DNA from: Liolophura sinensis
Lineage: Eukaryota > Mollusca > Polyplacophora > Chitonida > Chitonidae
DNA length: 64,000 bases
Assembly (NCBI RefSeq): GCF_032854445.1
Contig: NC_088300.1
Span: 868,001 to 932,000, forward strand
Reading direction: 5' to 3'
Every line of letters begins with the position of its first letter. Position 1 is the stretch's first letter. The notes below the pieces were generated by a model that saw nothing but the letters and a program-made list of their open reading frames with translations, was not told the origin of the DNA and made no database searches. The position numbers were made by a program, and so were the translations under genes. Positions 31,825 to 43,155 of the stretch are shown here, in pieces.

Positions 31825-34800
31825 ATGGCCACCAGTAAGTATGTGTCTCTAAATACACGTTAATAACATTCAGCACATACCAGGAGATTCGTGGAAGATT
31901 TTCTTTGTCGGTTATTTTGGTATTGATGGACAGAGTACGTACATGTAGGTGGGTGAGTGCGATAGGCCTATCCCGTACACTCCCACGCATACCGGCGGGA
32001 GGCTGACATGAGGCTAACCTGGCTCACTATCGATCCGATTACAGGAATCGTGTTAGGGAGAAATGATTGTGTAACAGTATGAAGGCCGTCATTCCAGGTT
32101 TGAAAATATGATGAAGTCACGAAGCCCGGGAACTATGCCATAATAAAACCGTGCCAGCAACATGTAGATAGTAGACACACTTTCACTGTGCGCTCTGTCA
32201 AAGTGTCATGTCAACACGTTCTGGCATTATGCTGACGTGATTGACACACCAGGTCGTTGCCTCACAACAAGTTTTGCTTGTGGGCCCTATTGCCATTTAA
32301 TCGCATGGAATGCAAATAAAAGCTTATGACACCCTATTGCTTCCTTATCTAAATTTTTTGATGTAGACCTAGACAAGTGCCAATCCATAATAAGCTTATC
32401 CAACCTACCTGGTCTAGCCCCACCTGCTTCTGAAGCCAGGTGCCAAAGGCTCTACCTGTACCCGACCATGTGATCTTTTTCTTTGTTGTCGCTGGTTATG
32501 TAATAGCTTTCAGCCAGGTAAACACTCTCAAACCCATTCCAAATTGGTATCATTCAGAATAATATCTTGTGTAACTAGCTGCAACAACAACGTCAATCTA
32601 ATCTGATCTTTTTTAAGATTTAATCTGAATCACTCCTAGGTTATGACATACAGGACCGATCACAGTAAGAAAAATGATTTTCTATACCCCCAGCCATGTT
32701 CTCGGAATGTTTCTTCTATACCCCCAGCCATGTTCTCAGCATGTTTCTTCTATACCCCCAGCCATGTTCTCAGAATGTTTCTTCTATACCCCCAACCATG
32801 TTCTAGGAATGTTTCTTCTATACCCTCAGCCATGTTCTCAGGATGTTTCTTCTATACCCCTAGTCTTGTTCTCAGGATGTTTCTTCTATACCCCTAGCCT
32901 TGTTCTCAGGATGTTTTTTTACATCAGTAAAGGCTGTGTTTTTGTAGTTAGATTTGACATAGAGGCACTTGCATTCTGTGAAAAACAAAACATTATTTTT
33001 TTTTTTTCAATGTTTCTATATACGGCAGCAAGTTGCCTTAAGGATATTTACAAGAGCCTCATTTTTGGATCCTGGACTTCCCAACTATGGAAGTGCACTG
33101 AAAAACAGGAGATTTGACAAAGTTTATCCCAAATTTATGGTTACAGAGTGTGAATCTTAAGGGAAATGAACTGATAATTATGTGGTAAGTGCACTATTTT
33201 ACATATACAGACCATTGGTTTTTAATTTTGACTAGGTTTTTGTCACAAATGTACATTCTACCATAATAACAGTGTGCCCTACTAATACTAATAGCGCTAA
33301 TAGCAGTTCATTTAAATGTTCAGTACTGGCTATTTTTAAGGCTCAAGGGCTTTCAGAGTCTCCTGTTAAGAAGATCATAAAGCTCTTGAAGCACTCCATC
33401 AGAACCATGCTCTGAATGGTTCTACATGTATTCTTCGTAAAATCAACATATTGTTTGGTTGACATACCTTGTTAGAAAGAAAAAGGAAGATAAACATCAC
33501 CTTGTCATCATCATCTTGTTTTTATGGGCCCTAGCGATGCATGTTTCAGAATCAAGTTTCAAGGTGACTGACTCAGATGTTTTGTCTTTTAGTTTGAAGC
33601 CAGGTTATCTTGTGGAGGACCAGCATCTATAATGTGATGGTTCACGTTCGTTTTTGACAACTATAGGTTTTGTACTCTGATGATAAACATTGTCATAACG
33701 TTAAAATGATGGTTGAATTGAATCTGGTAAATATTTTTTTTTTTTGGTTTCTCTTCTGAATCTTCTTTAGGGTTACCTCCCTTGATGAAAATGTTGCACT
33801 CAGTGAACCAGAGGTAGAAAGCACTATGAATATGTTATTATTCATAGAGCCTCTTTAAGTTGTCTCGCCCATGATGTGGCTGAGATATTTGCTGATGTAG
33901 CGTTAAGGCATAGTCATTCATTCTTTCAGTAGTCAGCATTTTTATTTAAGCCTGTGCTAAAACGTTTTAGGATCAAGTCTTCGGCTGCGCTCTTGTTTAT
34001 TTATAATCAGCCTTTGTTATTTTTTTTTTTATATTCTTGCTTACATGAATGTTTTTTTAACTGTTAGCAGTTAGAAGAAGAGCAATAGACCCATTTTGCA
34101 GCCCTTGGGCTCTAGTTCATAAATACGAGACTGTTTTCTCAAAATATTGCGCATTGCAGCAGGTGCGTAATAGTAATTTAAGCCCATCAATTGCCTACAG
34201 GCATTTAATCATATGTTCCAGCGGACCTAAGTTTTCATTTTTTACCCCAAAAAAGTCCTGTTCTGAATTATAAATGCAGTGATTAAAAAAAAAAAATTAC
34301 AAATTTTCTTTCATAATTCGATGAAAAAAATCCAGTATGAAACATGTGAACTAAAATAGTTTTGGTCTGGCTAGTAGTAATTTGAACATTTATTCAGAAT
34401 GGGTATGGTAGCAGTACTTTACTGGAAACAGAACATTCATGTTGTTTTCTAGATGTAGCCCTGGAAAGGTCATCATTTTCTTACTGGAAGAGCATCTCTC
34501 AGGTGAAGAAGCTTACGTCTTCGTAGTTTGAAATGTTACATATTCACGTGTTTATTAACATCTAACACAAGTTTAACTCTCCAATTTGTCCAAAGAAGAA
34601 AAAAAAACAAACATTTTATTCAGGACCCATTAAATTTTCCGAGGACCCACTCAAAATGGCAACGTATGGTCGAGCGGACTTACTTCACTGAATATCTATC
34701 GACATCACTGATGATGGCTGCTGTAGGCATGTCAGTTTTAGAAATAAGGAGGATCAAAATCATGAGAACAATGCTGATAACAAAAAATGCGTTGATGGTT

Positions 34801-36579
34801 TTCTCTGTTCAGGCAGTACTCTTATGATATAAGCCAGTACTCCTATGATATAAGCCAGTACTCCTATGATATAAGCCAGTAACCCTATGATATAAGCCAG
34901 TACTCCTATGATATTAGCCAGTACTCCAATGCTAAAAATTGGAGGAGTACTCTACTGCCTCAAAAATATGTTTATCTGGAGTACTATAGGACCTTTGGTA
35001 TATATTTGTTTAATATTCTGTTCTGTCTCTTTTTTCCTTAGGTGTCTGTCAGGACAGTATTTGTGTGGAAGCAGAAGAGAGCAGCTCAGCTCCAGCGGTG
35101 AGCACACAAGATGATGAGGCCATGATTCTGCCAGCATCCAGTCGGCTGAGAATGCATCGGTCAGCTGTACGGCCATTCTTCTGCTGTGGGAGTGAGTTGT
35201 CTCTGGTCAGTATCACTGATCAGGATGAGCTCCCCTGTCAGGATAAACCCACAGTGAGCAGTAGCTGCCCAGAACCAGATCTACAGACTAATGGATTAAG
35301 CGCATGTGCAGAGGTTTTGCTGTCCAGTCACAGCGATGAAGGCAGTTTCCCTGAGGGCAAGTCAAGTAGGGACCGCTCCCTGCGGAAGAAATCTGTTGAA
35401 GGCTTCTCTCGAAAAATGGCTCGTAAGTCATGGGCAGTTAAACTGAGAGGGAAACTACCAAAACGCCTGAAGAATGGAGAGGACCACGGGAACTTAGCGG
35501 CATCCGGGTCAGGGATGGAAGTTAGCTGCACATGTACAGCGTACAGACAAACTGATGGACAACCAGTACTGTATTGTTACGGGGCAGCATCCTCAGATAA
35601 TGGACCTCTACCTATACCAACAACATTTGGAGGACTGGACACTGATCAACCCACAAAATCAAAAGGTACCAAAGGTAAAGGGCGGGCAAAGCCAAAGGCA
35701 CACAATGGTGCAGGTCAAACGGGCGTTTCCGCATCCACCATGTTTAAGGCTTGGATTGGCGTTGATACATCAGATGCTGAATCTGTGGATGACATGAGTC
35801 TTGTACAATGCAAAGAACAAGGTGCTGTGGATAAGTCACGCAGAGTAAGTCTGGACTCAAAAAACCTGCTTTATTCCTGCAACGGTGGGACGCTTTTCAC
35901 CCCTGCTTTTCAGAAACAATGTACAATATCTGGTCCATGGCCCCAGTCTGTGGGAGCTGGGGTAGGGGAGAGCAGCGTTGATGCCTCAGAGGAGGAGAAT
36001 CAGTATTCTGACGTGGCCAGTCTAGGTCCTCGTGCACCATATGTGTCTGTACACTCACAGGTGGACTATGTTCATTGTTTGGTTCCAGACTTGGCGTGTA
36101 TCACTAACTGTAGTTTTTACTGGGGTGTTATGGACAGATACGAGGCAGAAAAGCTGCTAGAGAACAAACCTGAGGGTACTTTTCTGCTGAGGGACAGCGC
36201 CCAGGATGAATTCCTCTTCTCTGTCAGCTTCCGGCGTTATGGTCGCTCGTTACATGCCCGGGTAGAACAGTTTAACCACAAGTTCAGTTTCGACTCACAT
36301 GACCCAGGTGTTTTTGCCACAGACACCGTTTGCGGTTTGATCGAACACTACAAGGACCCAAGCTGCTGCCTGTTCTTTGAACCCATGCTTACTCTGCCAC
36401 TGAACAGGTCCTTTCCCTTCAGCTTACAGCACTTGTGTCGATCTATTATCGTGAGTGCCAACACATATGACGGCATCACTCAGTTACCTTTACCTAATTC
36501 CCTACAGGGTTATCTACGGTATTATCATTACAAGCACAAGGTCCGGGTGCGAAGTCTGGAAACTCAGTGTTGTTGGTAA
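31825..36579 (+). CDS. SOCS5: SOCS4/SOCS5-type suppressor of cytokine signalling
   Basis: Proteins of this class bind phosphotyrosine on receptors such as EGFR or on JAKs and recruit an Elongin B/C-Cullin5 ubiquitin ligase in the cytoplasm. The coding sequence is 31825-31834 joined to 35042-36579 (1548 nt, 515 residues, stop TAA). The 10-nt first exon gives ATG GCC ACC A and a gtaagt donor; the acceptor is ttag at 35038-35041. No ATG exists at the start of the long frame, so the small exon is needed. The first ~350 residues are Ser-rich with basic patches ([20 protein letters not shown]). The [10 protein letters not shown] motif precedes an SH2 domain at about 363-455, with the phosphotyrosine-binding Arg387 in FLLRDSAQ. 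The SOCS box at about 461-505 has a BC box (LQHLCRSII) and a Cul5 box (LPLP). SOCS4 and SOCS5 arose in vertebrates, so this is probably their single pro-orthologue; the symbol is a family label. Its neighbour WDHD1 matches the human SOCS4 neighbour. Confidence 0.93.
32680..32910. repeat. 35-bp tandem array, about 6.5 units
   Basis: The unit is cagccatgttctcagaatgt followed by ttcttctataccccc. Located in the SOCS intron. Confidence 0.92.
34815..34930. repeat. 21-bp tandem array, 5 units
   Basis: The unit is cctatgatataagccagtac plus t. It lies about 110 bp upstream of the SOCS exon 2 acceptor. Confidence 0.9.
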
Positions 36580-37164
36580 CCCACAGTGTTGTCATTGATG
36601 GTAGCTTTCTCCAGGGACCAAGTCTGACATCAACATATCTTCATGCTTTCAGATCACACTAGTTCCTGAGAGTGGCAAACTTAAGGACACAAATGTGCAC
36701 TTATGAGGGTCTAGTACAAAACAAAGTTTCACTCCAGGTCTTTTTAGTAAGCATATATGCAAATTTTCACAAAAATTCCTGCTATAAGCTTTCAAAATTA
36801 ATGATTGAAATTCTTGTTAGGTACGAGATCTTGATCATTCATTCTCTAAGCAAGCAATTCCAGTGCAAATAGTCATAGAGTGCTATTATTTTTGTGACAG
36901 TTTTCATTTTATCATTTAAATTTAGTATATCTACTAGAAAAAAAGGTTTTTGTGGAGATTTTACTTTTAATTTAATTTTAAGCATATCTGTGCAAAAGTA
37001 CAAGGTTCAATATGCCCTTTGGTAGTCAGCATGAGTTTGGTTTATATATTTTAAATTATTTTTACTGTTATATATGTTCTTAATTGTCTGAATTGCTTGC
37101 CTACATTCTAAATTATAGCCCACTATTAAATCGACATTCAAATACAGCGCATCATTGTGTATAG

Positions 37165-37290
37165 TACATGTTTTTATTTATTTGGCTGGTGCTTTACACT
37201 GTACTCAAGAATATTTCACATCTGTGATGAGAACTAGCATTACTGTGGAAGGAAACCGAGCAGAGACTGAGGAAACCCGCAACAATGAGC
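37165..37290 (-). mobile_element. SINE 3' fragment
   Basis: On the minus strand the core and 3' end of the same SINE family are seen: taatgct, gaaatattcttgagtacagt, accagccaaataaataaa. The tRNA-like head is missing or too diverged. It lies in the presumed SOCS 3'UTR. Confidence 0.65.
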
Positions 37291-37595
37291 AGATGGATAG
37301 CAGACACTTGACCATTATGTGTGTTTATGTACTAGGCAAGAAGTAAGCGCCAGTAACCACTTAAATGTGATATCCAGTAACTTTGTGTTCAAATCTTAGA
37401 TTTGAGGACCTCTTACATCAGGTTGTGACATCTTACTTCATGTTTTTCTGTTGTTTAATACCATTATATATACAAGACAAAAACCATTAAAACATGGTTC
37501 ACAAGAAAAGTCTGTAGAAAGTACATGTACATGTACTAAGTACACAAAAAGGGTTTACAGGAAAAAAAATATCAATTTTGCAAGTAGTGGATGTG

Positions 37596-37601
37596 AATAA
37601 A
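37596..37601 (+). terminator. Candidate SOCS poly(A) signal
   Basis: A canonical AATAAA lies about 1.0 kb after the SOCS stop codon, on the sense strand. It is the first clear hexamer I found downstream. The intervening sequence is AT-rich and has no other gene, as expected for a long SOCS 3'UTR. A SINE fragment at 37165-37290 would then lie within the UTR. The site is inferred; no transcript evidence is available. Confidence 0.4.
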
Positions 37602-39010
37602 CGCACTCTTTGTCCTATTTTATGGCATTTATTTGAGTGTAAGTCTGATGAAGTAGATGGCTTGAAGTGTGGTACCTGTTTCAGGACTTATTGTATTTGG
37701 TAGGATCACGCTGATTTGATGTACCATACCTTTAAATATTGACTGAATAGTTTTTTTCCTTCTTTTCCTGTCTATGTATAATGTAAGTATCTTGTAAGGA
37801 TGTAAGGATTGTGCATAAATGTATATCACAAAAGGCTGATTGAAACAAAAAAGTCTGATGTGTGGCACAGGCAGTATACAATTGTGTTATGTCACAAAAC
37901 AGCTTGTGACTCAGTTTGTATTCAGAACCAAAGATAAAGCATGGGTTATGTCAACTTACCAGTATAGCAGGTCATTACTCCATGTAGACTAATTTCTCCA
38001 TGTAGCATTTCTCATCTTGTATTGACTCCATTTTCATATGCATGTATCAGTTTACTTTCTGTGGACATAAGGCATACATGGTGAGTGAGAGATTAGCATT
38101 GTCATACCGCTACTAGCAGTTGCAAATGGTTTTGTCAAAGTGAAAGCATGTTTTGTACATGTATTTATCATCATTTGCAAAGCACAGCCCGGCGATAACA
38201 GCATTGGAGTGAGTCTGCATGTGTCCACAGACTCACTACCACAGCTGTCTAATTATGGCTCATATTTTCTTGACAGTGTATTTACATGAGTCAGAGATTA
38301 TTGCAGCTTATGGTCACCTGTTACGTTGTATCTGACAAGTCCTAAAGTCACTGTGCATATTCCCAGCACTGAGTGCAAGGTGCTACTGTGTAGACGTCTA
38401 CAGAGGTTTTCTTGTGATATTATCCTGGTGTCAAAGTCACACAATTTAGTAGTAAAATTGATTGTCTCTTTCAGACTTGCTTGTTCCATTCGACAAGCTG
38501 TGTACCAGGACACTGTTTTGTATTATTTGGAAAGTCATGTTTATTCTGATAACCTGTCAAAACTATTTGTTTTTTGTTTGTCTGGGGTTGTCCCACTACT
38601 TGTTTGAATACATAGGTTTAACTGTAAATGTATTCTGTAGTTTAATGTCACCTGATTATGTGAGTATGTACGCATTGAATGCGTTCCACATTTAAGTGTA
38701 CTCAGCCAGAAACAAACTGTAGTTCAAGTCTAGTTGCACCTTCTGTAGGAAATTGGTTCTTTAAAATGTGGAACTCAATGAGAGAAGAAATCCAAGAGCA
38801 CACAACATAGCATAATCTTAAGATGGTATTTCACACAGTTGTCTCCCAAAAGAGGGTAAAATGGCCCTCATAAACATATTCTTCTCAGGCATGTGTCAGA
38901 CACAGCTAATGTTAGGTGTATCACCATGCATGTGAAAAGGCATCAGGTTGTAACATATCATCAGGCCTTGAGAAGGTCGGAACAGAACTCAACCAATCAG
39001 TGTACGGGTA

Positions 39011-39990
39011 CAGTGCCGGAACAAATATTGCACATGTGCATTTATACTGACAGAATGGAGAAGTAAGCCTATGTGCCAGTAACAGTATTGCACATGTGGA
39101 TTTATACTGACAGAATGGGGAAGTAAGCTTATGTGCCAGTACCAGTATTGCACATGTGTATTTATACTGGCAGAATGGGGAAGTAAGCTTATGCACCAGT
39201 ACCAGTATTGCACATGTGTATTTATACTGGCAGAATGGGGAAGTAAGCTTATGTGCCAGTACCAGTATTGCACATCTGTATTTATACTGACAGAATGGGG
39301 AAGTAAGCCTATGTGCCAGTACCAGTGTTGCACATGTGTATTTATACTGGCAGAATGGGGAAGTAAGCTTATGTGCCAGTACCAGTATTGCACATGTGCA
39401 TTTATACTGACAGAATGGGGAAGTAAGCCTATGTGCCAGTACCAGTGTTGCACATGTGTATTTATACTGACAGAATGGCGAAGTAAGCCTATGTGTCAGT
39501 ACCAGTGTTGCACATGTGTACTTGTACTGGCAGAATGGGGAAGTAAGCTTATGTGCCAGTACCAGTATTGCACATGTGTATTTATACTTGCAGAATGGGG
39601 AAGTAAGCCTATGTGCCAGTACCAGTATTGCACATGTGTATTTATACTGGCAGAATGGAGCAGTAAGCCTATGTGCCAGTACCAGTATTGCACATGTGTA
39701 TTTATACTGGCAGATTGGGGAAGTAAGCCTATGTGCCAGTAACAGTATTGCACATGTGCATTTATACTGGCAGAATGAAGAAGTAAGCCTATGTGCCAGT
39801 AACAGTATTGCACATGTGTATTTATACTGGCAGATTGGGGAAGTAAGCCTATGTGCCAGTAACAGTATTGCACATGTGTATTTATACTGGCAGAATGGGA
39901 AAGTAAGCTTATGCACCAGTACCAGTGTTACACATGTGTATTTATACTGACAGAATGGCGAAGTAAGCCTATGTGCCAGTAATAGTATAC
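39011..39990. repeat. 60-bp tandem array, 16 units
   Basis: The unit starts tgtgccagtaccagtattgc and includes acatgtgtatttatactggc and agaatggggaagtaagctta. The 60-bp period leaves long open frames in both directions (331 codons on the minus strand), but no start, splice or domain signal supports a gene. Confidence 0.95.
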
Positions 39991-41229
39991 GTGTGCTCGA
40001 GTATTCGGCAGCACAGGTAGCGCAAAGTGGTATTGCTTACAAAATAGACAAGGTGTGGAGTCTTGAAGCTGGCTATTGTGTTGTAATTTGAGTCTGTACT
40101 CAAACTGTTGTTAAATCAGGATTGGCTTGCGATAGGCGTTACTCAAATCATAATGGAATTTACATCTTTTTCTTGCATGTTTTGACCAAAATTATCTTGC
40201 AGACAAGTCAGTGCTAGAATACTTTGTGTTATTTATGAAGTATATTAAAGCTTGTTAAAACGTATGCTGAATTTTGTCTTGTTCACCATTGTGGCGGCAA
40301 CATCTCCCCTGCTCTGCGTGGATGCACACTGGACACGTTCAGACTGGTGGCTGTACCATATGGTAGACGGAAACTGAATATTTGATGGTATCCATCCCGG
40401 CTGTATGTCACCAGAATGTGAGAGCAGACCAACAGGATTTATGGATTTATAAATTGGATTGGTTTTTAATGTCATACACAGGGATTTTTCACTTATCCTA
40501 AATAACCCCAAATTTTGTCCACAAAAGTACATTTTCAGAGGCAAATAAATGTGAAAAAGATAACTTTTGGTGCTGAAACTGAGTTTTTCAGTAGAAAATT
40601 ATCCCATGGTCCAAGCAGACCTCAAAACACCTTTCTAAAATCATTAGAACTCGCACAATCAGGAAAAATGGGCAAGTTTATGGTCATTTAGGATTTGTGT
40701 GGGTGGAGGAAACCGGTGAAGTCTGAGCTTAGGCCAGATGATTACCAGTGGTCTTCAATACACCTACACAAAAGTGCTCTGGTGGTGTGTTCTGAGTCAC
40801 ATATTGTTTCATGCATTTTTTTTACACAAAGTAATGTGAAATTTTATGTGAGTTGTGTTAGGAAATAACTCATGATGGTCATGCCATCATCGATCTTCTC
40901 CATCTCCCTTTGCTTGCCTGTTGCAGGAAGGTGTGATGTTTGTCCAGCATAACCCTCATGTCAACATACTGTAGAGATGCCTCTGTAGTATTTACACTTG
41001 GTATAAGTCTAGTGTTACACTTTTTTCATAAAACTGGCTTTAGTACAATACTTTTGACCCAGATTTTTTACGCATTTTTATTAGAAGACTATTTCATAGG
41101 CATGTAGGTAGATTCATGAGTGATGAAAACCTAAAGGAGCCTGATAGGGAACCAACCAGCCTTCTACACTGTTTTGTACCTGTTCCTGACCAGATTGCCA
41201 TGTTATTGGTCTGTGGGCACTTGAACATG

Positions 41230-41755
41230 AAATAGCATTGGTCAGTGGGCACTGGCTATGAAAATGTCATGCCTTTGGTCAGTCAGTACTGGATCTGAAC
41301 CTGTGACATTATTGGTCAGTCAGTACTGGATCCGAACCTGTGACATCATTGGTCAGTCAGTACTGGATCTGAACCTGTGACATCATTGCTCAGTCAGTAC
41401 TGGATCTGAACCTGTGACATTGTTCAGTCAGTACTGGATCTGAACCTGTGACATCATTGCTCAGTCAGTACTGGATCTGAACCTGTGACATTGGTCAGTC
41501 AGTACTGGATCCGAACCTGTGACATTGGTCAGTCAGTACTGGATCTGAACCTGTGACATCATTGGTCAGTCAGTGCTGGATCTGAACCTGTGACATTGGT
41601 CAGTCAGTACTGGATCCGAACCTGTGACATCATTGGTCAGTCAGTGCTGGATCTGAACCTGTGACATTGGTCAGTCAGTACTGGATCTGAACCTGTGACA
41701 TCATTGGTCAGTCAGTACTGGATCTGAACCTGTGACATCATTGGTCATTGAGGAC
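41230..41755. repeat. 37/31-bp tandem array, about 13 units
   Basis: The unit tcagtcagtactggatctga plus acctgtgacatcattgg alternates with a shorter form lacking part of the end. Located in the SOCS-ALDH6A1 intergenic region. Confidence 0.92.
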
Positions 41756-43020
41756 TGGATTTGTACCAGTAATGTTAATGGTCTACACCAGCAAGAAACA
41801 GAAAAAAAAACAAAGACTTCACATGATATGCAAATATATTCACTTCAAAAATCAGTATAGTTCAGCCCTAAGTAACTGAAATATAACACCAAGAAATAGG
41901 ATATCTGGCTCTTCCTTCAGCACACACGACATACCCATTTTTTATGAATCATCTTTCGAATTCTGTCACACTGAAAATGGGTTGAACAAACAAAATCCAT
42001 AAAATATCAGTAATAAAATGAGAGACTCCAGGCCTATAAAATTTTCGACTAATATGACGCTCACAAGATGCTACTTTGACAGAACAACAAAAACGTCACA
42101 AAAAAAAAAAAAAGAAACACTGAGCACACAAATGCATGATTGGCTCTTTAGATATGACAATTGTATGTACCACAATATCCTATACTGTAATTCACCCTGA
42201 GTCTTATCTTTCACTAAAATCCATTCTGAAAACCATAGTCAATAAGAAACATTTAAGGAATTTAACTGCTCTTTTTACACATTCTTGATTATGAGAAGTA
42301 TTTGATCATCTTTCATAATATGATTGAATTTTAGCACTTTGCGTAAAAACAGCAATGAGCAACAAGCATTTATTAGACAAATAATTTCTGCAACAACAGG
42401 CCATGCACCATAATTTCACCAGTATTCAGGGCAGATCTAGAAGACACCGGGAATCTCAAATAGCAAAATCCAAATCTTCCCATTATTATGATTAAATGCT
42501 CATTCAGTGAACTTCAGGTAAGAACAAGTTAATGGAGCAATTTACGCTCAGGTAGAAATGCACAACCATGGCCATACTGAAGTACACCAGAACAATTTTG
42601 TACAAAAACCACTGAAATGCCAGTAGATAAACCACTGCAAGCTCCACAGGACTTACAGCTACAGAATTCTGTTTGCACCTTAATCATATAGCACTGAGAA
42701 AAGCATATCACAACTTACTCACCCCATGTATGAAAGGTTTCATACACAGCTATATCTACCACCATGATGATACTTATCTAAAATGGTGAACTTCATGCAG
42801 TATGAAAATGGGCTCTTTCTCATCAACATCTGAACATCAGACAAGTATATACCTTACTCTGCTCAATCACACAAAACATACATGTACTTCCACACATTAT
42901 TTTGTGTATAACCCTGAATTTTTGGTGACAGATTCTGAAGTAAGGGCAGGCGACTCTGGTCTCCAGAAGTGGCTTACATGGCCAGGTACATTGTTTCATG
43001 TGTCTGCCATTCAGCTCAGA

Positions 43021-43097
43021 TTTATTCTGTTATATCTCTTCACTGAGAAAATGAGGTTGACATACATGTACAAGTGTGTACAGCATAACAGTTTATT
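43021..43097 (-). terminator. ALDH6A1 poly(A) signals
   Basis: Two AATAAA hexamers on the minus strand, at 43092-43097 and 43021-43026, lie about 60 and 130 bp after the ALDH6A1 stop. Either would give a short 3'UTR. No other gene signal lies between them and the stop codon. Confidence 0.55.
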
Positions 43098-43155
43098 ATA
43101 TCAGATTTGTCCACATCACACATGTGCTGAACTGACACTATTATAAGTGTGAGAG

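Larger units (their letters stand above)
31835..35041 (+). other. SOCS intron 1
   Basis: This is a 3.2 kb intron with a gtaagt donor and a ttag acceptor behind a T-rich tract. It holds a 35-bp array (32680-32910) and a 21-bp array (34815-34930). Poly-A and poly-T runs and AT-rich filler occupy the rest. No other coding signal was recognised. The open frames here are short, and the longest (about 147 codons) is just the 35-bp repeat plus its flank. Confidence 0.7.
36580..43155. other. Convergent intergenic region between SOCS and ALDH6A1
   Basis: This 6.6 kb separates the tail ends of SOCS (plus) and ALDH6A1 (minus). It contains the presumed SOCS 3'UTR, a SINE fragment, a 60-bp x 16 array (39011-39990), a 37/31-bp array (41230-41755), and poly(A) signals for both genes. 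I see no additional gene. The longest open frame (331 codons, minus, 38921-39916) is simply the 60-bp repeat read through. Confidence 0.7.

Noticed and set aside
38921-39916. 331-codon minus-strand frame of 20-residue repeats (YTCAILVLAHRLTSPFCQYK)
   Set aside because: The 60-bp unit is a multiple of three, so frames stay open by construction on both strands. No promoter, signal or domain evidence is present.
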